Assembly (NCBI GenBank): GCA_963627615.1
Contig: CAVGBV010000001.1
Span: 1-64,000 of the forward strand
Reading direction: 5' to 3'
Source of the DNA: Faecimorpha sp963627615
GTDB taxonomy: Bacteria > Bacillota > Clostridia > Lachnospirales > Bianqueaceae
DNA: 64,000 nucleotides
This document shows, in pieces, positions 35,874 through 43,870 of the stretch; positions within the stretch are counted from its first letter, which is position 1, and the number at the start of each line of letters is the position of its first letter. The notes beneath the pieces were generated by a model. It saw only the letters and a program-made list of their open reading frames with translations. It did no database searches and had not been told where the DNA came from. The translations under genes were made by a program, and so were the position numbers.

Positions 35874-36833
35874 ATGGAAAAGGATATATTGCTGCTGTAT
35901 AATCCGAAAGCTGGCGACACGTTCTTTCGATTTGAACTGGAACGCTTCCTGAATGTATTTGGCGATATGGGATGTACCGTACGAATCTTCCGCAGCCAGT
36001 ATATTGGAGATATGGCAGCATGCATCCGCCGAAGCAATATGGATGAGTTGGGATTGATTATTGCTGCCGGCGGTGACGGAACCGTCAATGAAGTTCTGCA
36101 GGCGATGATGGAACAGCCCAAGAGAGTCCCTCTGGGCGTAATTCCGGCAGGAACATCCAATGATGTAGCCAAATATCTGGAGATGCCGGAGGATTATGGA
36201 CAATGTATCGAGATTCTGTGCCGGATGCAGCAGGAAAGCATGAATGTCGGTGAAGTAAACGGAAGATTTTTTTTGAACCGATGTGGGTTTGGAAATATGG
36301 TCAGTATCTTCCAATCCACCAATCAGGAGATGAAAAATACATTCGGACGAGCAGCCTACTACCTGAAGGGAGTTACACAGCTGCCCAAGGCGGAACCGTT
36401 TCATTTAAAGATCCGAACCCCAGAGATCACTTATGAGGGAGAGTTCATCATGTTCCAGGTCCTGAATGGAGAAGGAGCAAAGATTCAGAACAAAGCATTT
36501 ACGGTCGATACGACAGAACGAGATACCTTGGAGTTTATCGGAATCAAAAATAGTTCTCCTTTGACAAATCGTCGTCTATTGATGCAATCGATTCGGAAGA
36601 TCCCAATGCACCATAAGAGCGTTGTCCGGATGAAAGCAGATGAATTTGAGATCACTTCGGATCAGCTTCCCAAGAACATGACAGAAAGTTATGTTGATGG
36701 AGAACATGGGCCGGGAATGCCTTTGAAGTTCCGGGTCCATAAAAACGCGCTGCAAGTGATTACGAATCGAGAATGTTCCACGTGGAACATTCCAAGAATT
36801 CCACACAGGGAAATGTTCCACGTGGAACAATAA
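35874..36833 (+). CDS. Diacylglycerol/lipid kinase (YegS/DgkB type)
   Basis: Lipid kinase of 319 residues with the catalytic-domain motifs LLYNPKAG near the start and GGDGTVNEVLQAM near residue 65, plus IPAGTSNDVAKYL. It would recycle diacylglycerol or phosphorylate a related lipid at the membrane. It starts 3 bases after argS, with GGAG inside the argS end. Its last 20 or so codons (ECSTWNIPRIPHREMFHVEQ) are encoded by the two parS palindromes and their spacer, so that tail is dictated by the sites and is probably non-essential. Confidence 0.9.
   Translation: MEKDILLLYNPKAGDTFFRFELERFLNVFGDMGCTVRIFRSQYIGDMAACIRRSNMDELGLIIAAGGDGTVNEVLQAMMEQPKRVPLGVIPAGTSNDVAKYLEMPEDYGQCIEILCRMQQESMNVGEVNGRFFLNRCGFGNMVSIFQSTNQEMKNTFGRAAYYLKGVTQLPKAEPFHLKIRTPEITYEGEFIMFQVLNGEGAKIQNKAFTVDTTERDTLEFIGIKNSSPLTNRRLLMQSIRKIPMHHKSVVRMKADEFEITSDQLPKNMTESYVDGEHGPGMPLKFRVHKNALQVITNRECSTWNIPRIPHREMFHVEQ
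36774..36789. promoter_or_regulatory. parS site 1
   Basis: Perfect 16-bp palindrome TGTTCCACGTGGAACA, one symmetric base pair from the Bacillus parS consensus TGTTTCACGTGAAACA. It lies in the 3' end of the lipid kinase gene, 63 bases before parA. Confidence 0.93.
36814..36829. promoter_or_regulatory. parS site 2
   Basis: A second copy identical to the first, centred 40 bp downstream, ending 4 bases before the lipid kinase stop codon and 23 before parA. ParB binding here could also repress parAB. Confidence 0.93.
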
Positions 36834-36852
36834 AGGAGGAAGGTCAAAAGCA

Positions 36853-37617
36853 ATGGGAAAGGTAATTGCTGTTGCAAACCAAAAAGGCGGCGTCGGAAAG
36901 ACAACGACGACGATTAATCTGGCAGCTTGTATGGCGGAACGGGGCCAACGAGTTCTTGTCATTGACTTTGATCCACAAGGAAATACGACCAGCGGGTTCG
37001 GTATAGATAAGGATCGGATGGAAAATACCAGCTATGAATTGTTGCTGGAGGAGAATTGTATTCGAAAGTGTATTCTACATACAGACTTTCAGGTGGATTT
37101 AATCCCTGCAAATATGGATTTGTCCGGGGCAGAAGTGGAATTGATCGGAATTGAGAAGAGAGAATACCTGCTAAAAAAGCAATTAGAATGGGTAAAGGAT
37201 CAATACGATTTTATTTGGATTGATTGTCCGCCTTCACTGAATATGCTGACGGTCAACGCGTTTTGCAGTGCGGATTCTGTTCTGGTTCCGATTCAATGTG
37301 AATTTTACGCACTGGAGGGGTTAAGTCAGCTTCTGAATACGATTAACCTGGTCAAGCGCCGCTTGAATCCGAGGGTAGAGATTGAGGGGATTGTCTTTAC
37401 GATGTATGACAATCGAACAAATTTGTGTAATGAGGTAGTGCAGGAGGTACGCAAGTATCTGCCGGATAAGACCTATTCAACTATGATTCCGCGCAATGTG
37501 CGCTTAGGGGAGGCTCCGAGCCATGGAGAACCAATCATTTACTACGATAGCAGCTCGAAGGGCGCAGAAAGCTACAGACGTCTCGCAGCCGAGATCCTCG
37601 GGACGCAAAGGAGATAA
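36853..37617 (+). CDS. parA: Chromosome partitioning ATPase ParA (Soj)
   Basis: Walker-type ATPase of 254 residues that binds DNA and works with ParB-parS in chromosome segregation and control of DnaA. It has the deviant Walker A KGGVGKTTTTINLAA near residue 11, FDPQGN and IWIDCPPSLNMLTVNAF. AAAGGAGGAAGG precedes the ATG. parB follows after 4 bases; the twin parS sites lie just upstream. Confidence 0.97.
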   Translation: MGKVIAVANQKGGVGKTTTTINLAACMAERGQRVLVIDFDPQGNTTSGFGIDKDRMENTSYELLLEENCIRKCILHTDFQVDLIPANMDLSGAEVELIGIEKREYLLKKQLEWVKDQYDFIWIDCPPSLNMLTVNAFCSADSVLVPIQCEFYALEGLSQLLNTINLVKRRLNPRVEIEGIVFTMYDNRTNLCNEVVQEVRKYLPDKTYSTMIPRNVRLGEAPSHGEPIIYYDSSSKGAESYRRLAAEILGTQRR

Positions 37618-37621
37618 AACA

Positions 37622-38515
37622 ATGAAGAAACGTGGATTAGGAAAGGGACTGGACGCACTGTTTAGTTCGGACGAGGAGATTTTGAACTCGGATACGGAGG
37701 CAGTACCTGCCGTTGAAGAAGAGACCAAAGATCAAAATGTGCAGATTGTGGATATCTATATGGTAGAACCGGACCGCAATCAGCCGCGAAAAACTTTTGA
37801 TGCGGAGAAATTGCAGGAGTTGGCCGATTCTGTAAAGCAGTATGGTGTATTGCAGCCGCTTTTGGTACAGAAAGAGCCGGATTATTACCGGATCATTGCC
37901 GGTGAACGACGTTGGAGGGCGGCGCGCCTGGCAGGGTTGACAGAGATTCCGGTCATCGTGAAGAATTTCAGTGCGCAGGATTCCATGGCTGTAGCCTTGA
38001 TAGAGAATCTGCAGCGGCAGAATCTCAATCCGATGGAAGAGAGTATGGCGTATCAGAAGCTTCTGACAGAATTCTCCCTGACACAGGAACAGGTGGCTGC
38101 TAAGTTGGGGAAGAGCCGTTCCGCAATTGCGAATTCTTTACGGCTGCAGAATCTGGCCGAACCGGTTCAAAAGAGCCTGAGTGAGGGATTGATATCTCCG
38201 GGACACGCAAAAGTGCTGTTGGGTGTTACGGACGCAGCGGAGCAAAACAAGCTGGCCGTTCGAGTGATTGCGGAGAATCTGAGCGTCCGGGAGCTGGAGA
38301 AAATTGTAGGGCAGAAGAGTGAAGCCAAAAAGGAAGTTAAGAAAAAGAAGGACGATCGGGAACAGGATCTCGCAAGTAAGATTGCGGAAGAGCGGATGAA
38401 AGAACTATTGGGAACCCGAGTTACAATCTCCAAGGGTGCGCGCAAGGGAAAGATTGAGATTGAATACTATTCAGAAGAAGATCTCGAACGGATTCTGGCC
38501 TTTTTTGAGCGATAA
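37622..38515 (+). CDS. parB: Chromosome partitioning protein ParB (Spo0J)
   Basis: CTP-dependent clamp that loads at parS and spreads. The 297-residue protein starts MKKRGLGKGLDALFSSDEE, the typical ParB opening that stimulates ParA, then shows NQPRKTFD, IIAGERRWRAARLAG, ENLQRQNLNPMEE and the helix-turn-helix TQEQVAAKLGKSRSAIANSLRL. The ATG follows AGGAG; the longer open frame upstream overlaps parA. It is coupled to parA. Confidence 0.97.
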   Translation: MKKRGLGKGLDALFSSDEEILNSDTEAVPAVEEETKDQNVQIVDIYMVEPDRNQPRKTFDAEKLQELADSVKQYGVLQPLLVQKEPDYYRIIAGERRWRAARLAGLTEIPVIVKNFSAQDSMAVALIENLQRQNLNPMEESMAYQKLLTEFSLTQEQVAAKLGKSRSAIANSLRLQNLAEPVQKSLSEGLISPGHAKVLLGVTDAAEQNKLAVRVIAENLSVRELEKIVGQKSEAKKEVKKKKDDREQDLASKIAEERMKELLGTRVTISKGARKGKIEIEYYSEEDLERILAFFER

Positions 38516-38529
38516 CGGAGGAACATAGG

Positions 38530-39027
38530 ATGAATCAGTTTTTTTTAGATCATATCGCGCTTTTTATGATTTTGATACTATTGCTTTTGGTGGTTGGCAT
38601 TATGATGTTGTCTTCTATGATTCAAAAGCAGCAGGAGATTATGAAAAAGTATAAGTCTTTGACCCGGGGACATAAGGCCGGAACCATGGATGGAATGATT
38701 GAGGAGTGCATTGAGTCTGTATCCCGTATGGAGGGCGATTATAAGCAGCTCTCCGACTATGTGGCACGTAATGTGGAGAAAAGAGTCGGAGCGGCGCTCT
38801 ATAAGACCAAAATGGTACGCTATAACGCTTTTGAAGGCCTTGGCGGAGAGTTGTCTTTCATCTGGGTTCTGCTGGATACCCGTAATAACGGATATCTGCT
38901 GCACAATGTATACAGCCGTGAGGGAAACAGCTGTTTATATGCCAGAGTTATCGAGAACGGCACCAGTAAGACCCGCCTGGCGCCGGAAGAGGAAAAGGTT
39001 CTGGATGAGTTGGTGAAAGAATCGTGA
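38530..39027 (+). CDS. DUF4446 family membrane protein
   Basis: The 165-residue protein has one N-terminal membrane helix (residues 9-30), a short coiled region and a conserved C-terminal domain (VRYNAFEGLGGELSFIWVLLDTRNNGYLLHNVYSREG). DUF4446 genes commonly follow parB in Clostridia, which supports the call. Function is unknown. Its stop overlaps the GTG start of the next gene. Confidence 0.88.
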   Translation: MNQFFLDHIALFMILILLLLVVGIMMLSSMIQKQQEIMKKYKSLTRGHKAGTMDGMIEECIESVSRMEGDYKQLSDYVARNVEKRVGAALYKTKMVRYNAFEGLGGELSFIWVLLDTRNNGYLLHNVYSREGNSCLYARVIENGTSKTRLAPEEEKVLDELVKES

Positions 39028-39857
39028 GCGAAGGGATCCGATTGGTCGCAATGGACCTGGACGGTACGCTTCTGAACGACGTGAAGGAGATTCCGCAGGT
39101 CAACCGTGAGGCGATATTAAAAGCAAGAGAAAAAGGAATCCGGATTGTACTTTGCAGCGGGCGTTCACCGCTGAGTATCCTGCGGTATATAAAGGAATTG
39201 CGGTTGGACTGTCCCGGAGAATACTATATTACCTCCAATGGTGCGTGTATTATGGATGCCGCGATTCATCAGCCCATTCATGAATGTGTCCTTCCGCAGG
39301 CGGCCGTTCCGTATCTGATTGAAAAGGGGCGGGAATATCAAAGGTGGGTCAACCCCCATGTCTATGTGGGCGATCAGTTTATTGTCGAGAGATATCTCCC
39401 GCAGACGGCGCGTTATGAACAGCTTTCCGGCTGCCGCTGTACGGTTGTAGAGGATTTGATGGTTTATAAGGATGTACCGATGCTGAAGCTCTTATATAAC
39501 AGCGTCAGCAGTCCGGAGGATCTGGTAAGGCTGCAAAAGAAGATAGAACCAGACCTTCCGTCCGATATACAGATGTTTCGTTCGTCAGAATTCCTGTTGG
39601 AGTTTGTCAATCAAAAAGCTGGTAAATGGAATGCCGTAGAATATATTGCAAAAAAACTGAATATTCCAAAAGAACAGACCTTATGTATCGGCGATAATGA
39701 GAATGATTGGAGTATGGTTCATCAGGCAGGATGCGGAGCTGTTCCACGCAATGCGGTATCCAAGCTTCAGGAGGCAGCGGCTTATATTGCGCAGCGCGAT
39801 AATAATGAAGGCGCGGTAGCGGAGATTCTGGAGCATTTTATATTCCGCAATGAATAA
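39024..39857 (+). CDS. Cof-type HAD family hydrolase
   Basis: Sugar-phosphatase-like hydrolase of 277 residues. It has HAD motif I AMDLDGTLLND, motif II LCSGRSP, a C2B cap domain, and motifs III/IV in KWNAVEYIAKKLNIPKEQTLCIGDNENDWSMV. The GTG start overlaps the upstream stop. A small structured RNA and then an alpha-L-fucosidase gene follow, but its substrate is not identifiable. Confidence 0.92.
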   Translation: MSEGIRLVAMDLDGTLLNDVKEIPQVNREAILKAREKGIRIVLCSGRSPLSILRYIKELRLDCPGEYYITSNGACIMDAAIHQPIHECVLPQAAVPYLIEKGREYQRWVNPHVYVGDQFIVERYLPQTARYEQLSGCRCTVVEDLMVYKDVPMLKLLYNSVSSPEDLVRLQKKIEPDLPSDIQMFRSSEFLLEFVNQKAGKWNAVEYIAKKLNIPKEQTLCIGDNENDWSMVHQAGCGAVPRNAVSKLQEAAAYIAQRDNNEGAVAEILEHFIFRNE

Positions 39858-39863
39858 AGGATG

Positions 39864-39962
39864 TGCAGGCAGGGTATATTAGGGCTATACCGAAATGCAA
39901 GTCTTTCGGTAGCAATGAATACCCCCCTCATCAAGAGCCTGCAGTAATGCAGGCCTTTTTTT
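39864..39962 (+). ncRNA. Candidate riboswitch-like attenuator before the fucosidase gene
   Basis: A compact structured leader. TGCAGGC (39864-39870) can pair with GCCTGCA (39937-39943), and that same GCCTGCA alternatively pairs with TGCAGGC (39948-39954) to make a terminator followed by eight Ts. Between them lie a hairpin GGTATA/TATACC with loop TTAGGGC (39873-39891), a hairpin CCGAAA/TTTCGG (39890-39909), and CCCCCCT (39922-39928), which could pair with the loop AGGG as a pseudoknot. Mutually exclusive terminator and closing stem are the mark of transcriptional attenuation. The class is not assigned; small ON-switches such as the guanidine-IV type should be compared. Confidence 0.6.
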
Positions 39963-39987
39963 AAAATCATGTATGGGAGGTCACAAG

Positions 39988-41214
39988 ATGGAGAAACTTA
40001 AGAGAATTGAAGATTTTGAAGGAATGGCGCTCGGAATGTTTGTACATTGGGGATTGTATGCGCAGATGGGCCGCGGAGAATGGATCATGCATCAGGAATT
40101 GATCCCCAAGGAAGAATACAGCAAGCTTAAAAATACATTTACGGCGGAGGATTATGATCCGGCGGAATGGGTTAAGACGGCAAAGTCGGCTGGCGCCAAG
40201 TATATGGTTGTAACGACAAGACATCATGACGGCTTTTCTCTGTATGATACCTGCGGATTGTCTGATTATGACGCGCCGCACAGTCCTGCCGGACGGGATC
40301 TGATTGCGGAATATGTAGATGCCTGCCGAGCGGAGGGGCTGGTTCCTTTCTTTTATCATACAACGCTTGACTGGTATCAGGACAGCTTCCAGGAGGATTT
40401 TGACGCGTATCTGGATTATCTGCTGCATTCCGTTGAGATTCTGTGCACAAGATACGGTAAGATCGGCGGATTGTGGTTTGACGGAAACTGGAGCAAGCCG
40501 GACGCGGATTGGAAGCTGGACCGCCTGTATGGTATGATCCGTAAATATCAGCCGGATGCCATGATCATCAATAATACCGGGTTGGACAGCCGGGGAACCA
40601 TATCTCATCCCGAAGTGGACAGCGTAACTTTTGAACAGGGACTGCCGCATCTGAGAAAACAGATGGGTGGAAAATATATCACCTCCGAGATGAATCTGAC
40701 GTTGAATGACCATTGGGGCTACGGTAAGGGGGATCTGAATTACAAGTCACCGGCGCAGCTGATCAAGACATTGTGTACGTGCCGCAGAGCCGGAGCCAAT
40801 ATGCTCTTTAACATCGGACCGGAAGCACAGGGAAAGGTGCCGATGATGTCCAGGCTTCTGGCACAGACACTGGGACAGTGGATGGACATGTTTGGAGAAG
40901 CGATTTACCAGGGACGTCCGTGCAGTATTGTCGGAGGCGGCAATGATTTCGCGCTGGAAGGCGCCGATGGGAGCATCTATCTGTTTATCTATGATCTGGG
41001 CATTTCCGGTCCGGCCAATGTAACAGTAGGACGCAGAGGCAGCCGTCTGGCGACATTCAGCGGTATTCAGAAAAAGATTTCCAAGGCATATTGGATGGAT
41101 AACGGACAGGAGCTGCCCTTTATGCAGGATGCGGAAAAGGGCATGTTCACCATGAACGCACCCGGTTATGATTATGGAAGCCAGTACGTAGTCCGTGTCG
41201 CGAAGCTCGTATAA
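39988..41214 (+). CDS. Alpha-L-fucosidase (GH29)
   Basis: Glycosidase predicted to release L-fucose from glycans. The 408-residue protein has the GH29 start (GMALGMFVHWGLYA, with the substrate-binding His-Trp), TTRHHDGFSLYDT, and the nucleophile Asp in GGLWFDGNWSKPD, followed by a beta-sandwich tail. No signal peptide, so it acts on imported oligosaccharides. Start at the ATG 8 bases after GGGAGG. The released fucose could feed the isomerase encoded at 18424-19908. An attenuator-like RNA precedes it. Confidence 0.92.
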   Translation: MEKLKRIEDFEGMALGMFVHWGLYAQMGRGEWIMHQELIPKEEYSKLKNTFTAEDYDPAEWVKTAKSAGAKYMVVTTRHHDGFSLYDTCGLSDYDAPHSPAGRDLIAEYVDACRAEGLVPFFYHTTLDWYQDSFQEDFDAYLDYLLHSVEILCTRYGKIGGLWFDGNWSKPDADWKLDRLYGMIRKYQPDAMIINNTGLDSRGTISHPEVDSVTFEQGLPHLRKQMGGKYITSEMNLTLNDHWGYGKGDLNYKSPAQLIKTLCTCRRAGANMLFNIGPEAQGKVPMMSRLLAQTLGQWMDMFGEAIYQGRPCSIVGGGNDFALEGADGSIYLFIYDLGISGPANVTVGRRGSRLATFSGIQKKISKAYWMDNGQELPFMQDAEKGMFTMNAPGYDYGSQYVVRVAKLV

Positions 41215-41252
41215 AATAGAACAAGATAAAACAGCGCGAAAATATCAATGAA

Positions 41253-41271
41253 TTTTACATGGATTTTACAT
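41253..41271 (+). promoter_or_regulatory. PHO-box-like direct repeat
   Basis: TTTTACAT occurs at 41253-41260 and 41264-41271, start-to-start 11 bp, one helical turn. TTAACA-like repeats at 11 bp are the PhoP-binding pattern in Bacillus. It lies upstream of the Na/phosphate cotransporter and the PhoPR-like genes. Confidence 0.65.
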
Positions 41272-41345
41272 CGTTCTCTTTTTTCTTTTACGTAGGCTAT
41301 TTAAAATGAAATGCGGAAGAAAAAATTTTACAAGGGAGAATACAT

Positions 41346-43118
41346 ATGGATATTTTCGCGCTGCTTACTTTAATTGGAGGATTGGCCTTTTTCCTGTATG
41401 GAATGAACATCATGGGAAAAGGGCTGGAGACACTGTCCGGCAGCCGGTTGCAGGGGATTCTGGAAAAGATGACATCGAGTACGATCAAAGGCGTACTGCT
41501 GGGTCTGGTCGTTACAGCGATCATTCAGAGCTCTTCGGCTACAACCGTTATGGTTGTTGGATTTGTCAACTCCGGTATCATGCAGCTGTCACAGGCTGTC
41601 GGAGTGATCATGGGAGCCAATATCGGAACCACGGCAACGGCGTGGATTCTGAGCCTGACCAGTATTCAGGGAGACAGCCTGATTCTGCAGATGCTGAAGC
41701 CCTCGAGCTTCACACCGATCCTGGCGATGATCGGCGTAATCCTGACCATGCTTCCGACAGAGAAGCATTATAGCGGCCGTAAGAAGGATGTCGGAACGAT
41801 CCTGATTGGATTCTCTATTCTGATCTTTGGCATGGAGGTCATGAGCGGCGCGGTGAAGCCTCTGTCTCAGTCACAGCAGTTTGCCGAGATCATGACAGTG
41901 TTTTCCAATCCGCTGCTGGGAGTACTGGCCGGATTGGGTGTCACGGCAATCATCCAGAGCTCTTCGGCAACCAGCGGAATTCTGCTGGCGCTGTCGACCA
42001 CGGGACAGATGACCTACGGGGCGGCAATTCCCATCATCATGGGCCAGAATATAGGAACCTGTGTTACAGCGCTGATTTCCAGTATCGGAGCTAAGAAGAA
42101 CGCAAAGCGGGCAGCGATGATCCATCTGTATTTCAATCTGATTGGGTCCACTCTTGTTATGGTGGTATTCTATGGTTTGAAGATGTTTATTAACTTTGGA
42201 TTTGAGGGGCAGGCGATCAATGCGGTAGGGATCGCGATGATCCACTCTCTGTTTAATATCGTTACGACCCTGATCCTGCTGCCGTTCTCCAAGAAGCTGG
42301 TACGCCTGGCGGAGCTTACGATTCGGGACAAAAAAGACGAGAAGGACGACGGCGCGATGGATGTTCAGATATTGGATGAGCGTCTGTTTACGACACCGAC
42401 GGTTGCGATAGAGCGTGCAAGGGAAGTAACATGCGATCTTGCCGGGCTGAGCAAGGATGCCTTGAAAAAGGCGATAGAGGCGCTGGATCATTATAGTGAT
42501 GAGACGGATGCCTTTGTCCGTAAAACAGAAGAAAAAACAGATATCTATGAAGACCGTTTGGGGACGTATCTGATAAGATTAAGCAGTAAGGAATTGTCCA
42601 TGCAGGGCAGCCGGGAGATTTCTGAAATGCTGCATTCAATCACGGATTTTGAGCGGATTGCCGACCACTCTGTGAACCTGTTGGAGACGGCCAAGGAGAT
42701 CTATGGGAAAAAGGTGGTATTTTCCGTGGAGGCCACCGGAGAACTGCATCTTCTGGAGTCTGCGGTGATGGAGATTGTGGATATGGCGACAGCCGCGTTC
42801 GCGGCGGAAGATCTTAAGATCGCACAGCGGGTGGAGCCGTTGGAGCAGGTGATTGATAAACTCTGCGCGAAGCTTAAGACGCGGCATGTGGAGCGTTTGA
42901 AGAACGGAGAGTGCACGATGGAGCAGGGATTTATCTTCATTGATCTTCTGACCAATTGTGAGAGAGTAGCCGATCATTGTTCCAATATCGCGGGAAGTCT
43001 GATTCAGATTCAGGAGGACAGCTACCAGGTACACGAGTATCTGAATCAGGTTAAGACCTCCAGTAATGATTTTGAGAAAGAATACGAACAGTTTAAGGCG
43101 AAATACAGCCTGAGCTGA
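41346..43118 (+). CDS. Na/Pi cotransporter family protein with PhoU domain
   Basis: Sodium-dependent phosphate transporter of 590 residues. Two internal repeats carry the hallmark VTAIIQSSSATT (near residue 58) and VTAIIQSSSATSG (near 200) with about eight membrane segments; the C-terminal 230 residues form a PhoU-like helical domain (ISEMLHSITDFERIADHSVNLLE; LTNCERVADHCSNI). A PHO-box-like repeat lies upstream and a phosphate-type two-component system follows directly, so it is probably induced by phosphate starvation. Confidence 0.95.
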   Translation: MDIFALLTLIGGLAFFLYGMNIMGKGLETLSGSRLQGILEKMTSSTIKGVLLGLVVTAIIQSSSATTVMVVGFVNSGIMQLSQAVGVIMGANIGTTATAWILSLTSIQGDSLILQMLKPSSFTPILAMIGVILTMLPTEKHYSGRKKDVGTILIGFSILIFGMEVMSGAVKPLSQSQQFAEIMTVFSNPLLGVLAGLGVTAIIQSSSATSGILLALSTTGQMTYGAAIPIIMGQNIGTCVTALISSIGAKKNAKRAAMIHLYFNLIGSTLVMVVFYGLKMFINFGFEGQAINAVGIAMIHSLFNIVTTLILLPFSKKLVRLAELTIRDKKDEKDDGAMDVQILDERLFTTPTVAIERAREVTCDLAGLSKDALKKAIEALDHYSDETDAFVRKTEEKTDIYEDRLGTYLIRLSSKELSMQGSREISEMLHSITDFERIADHSVNLLETAKEIYGKKVVFSVEATGELHLLESAVMEIVDMATAAFAAEDLKIAQRVEPLEQVIDKLCAKLKTRHVERLKNGECTMEQGFIFIDLLTNCERVADHCSNIAGSLIQIQEDSYQVHEYLNQVKTSSNDFEKEYEQFKAKYSLS

Positions 43119-43130
43119 GGAGGATGAAAG

Positions 43131-43850
43131 ATGTCTTCAAAATGGATCTATATTGTAGAAGATGACAAGAATATCCGGGAGATGGAACAGTACGCTCTGG
43201 AAAACAGCGGATTCCAGGTCAAAGGATTTGATGATGGGAAAAGCTTTTTTAAGGAGTGTGAAGAGACATTACCGGGCTTGATCATCCTGGACATCATGCT
43301 GCCGGGAGAGGACGGCATGTCGATCCTCAAGCTCCTCAGGGCATCGCCGCGTACAGCCGGAATCCCGGTCATGATGGTAACGGCTAAGGACAGCGAGCTG
43401 GATAAGGTTAAGGGCCTGGATCTGGGAGCCGACGATTATATGGCAAAGCCCTTTGGAGTGCTGGAACTGGTATCCCGCTCACGGGCTCTGCTTCGGAGAG
43501 CGGAACGCATCGGGAGAGAAGAACAGGAGCGGGAAGCGTCCACCAAGTGCGGTACCATTGAGATGAGCGATGACCGTCATCAGGTATTGGTGGAGGGACA
43601 AAAGGTTGAACTGACCTATAAAGAATATGAACTGTTGAAGATCCTGCTGGAAAATCAGGGAATGGTTCTGTNNNNNNNNNNGGTTCTGTCCCGCGAGAAG
43701 CTGCTCGACCGCGTCTGGGGATATCAGTTTGACGGCGGCACCCGTACAGTGGACGTACATATCAAAACCCTGCGCCAAAAGCTGGGTTCCGGCGGCGCTT
43801 ATATCAAGACGGTGCGCGGCGTCGGTTATAAGGCGGAGGAAGGGTGCTGA
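43131..43850 (+). CDS. Response regulator, PhoB/PhoP-like (with artificial gap)
   Basis: OmpR-class transcription factor: receiver domain with DD pair near the start (VEDDKNIREME), phospho-acceptor Asp in LIILDIMLPG, Lys in YMAKPFG, then a winged helix (LTYKEYELLKILLENQG; RTVDVHIKTLRQKLG). Ten Ns (43672-43681) are flanked by the same 8 bases on both sides; removing the Ns and one copy yields an uninterrupted 233-residue protein reading GMVLSREKLLDRVW. Coupled to the sensor kinase downstream. Confidence 0.94.
   Translation: MSSKWIYIVEDDKNIREMEQYALENSGFQVKGFDDGKSFFKECEETLPGLIILDIMLPGEDGMSILKLLRASPRTAGIPVMMVTAKDSELDKVKGLDLGADDYMAKPFGVLELVSRSRALLRRAERIGREEQEREASTKCGTIEMSDDRHQVLVEGQKVELTYKEYELLKILLENQGMVLXXXXVLSREKLLDRVWGYQFDGGTRTVDVHIKTLRQKLGSGGAYIKTVRGVGYKAEEGC
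43672..43681. other. Assembly gap (10 N) with duplicated 8-base flank
   Basis: GGTTCTGT occurs immediately left (43664-43671) and right (43682-43689) of the Ns. The contigs overlap; there is no missing sequence, and collapsing the join by 18 bases restores the normal response regulator. Confidence 0.95.
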
Positions 43851-43870
43851 ATCAGGGAGGAAACGGACAT

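Noticed and set aside
36576..36962. Long antisense reading frames containing FHVEH near parS
   Set aside because: They arise from the parS palindromes read in reverse and overlap the lipid kinase and parA genes, both well supported.
39741..39756. Possible third parS site (TGTTCCACG)
   Set aside because: Only the left half matches; the right half reads CAATGCG and lacks the inverted arm. It lies inside the HAD gene.
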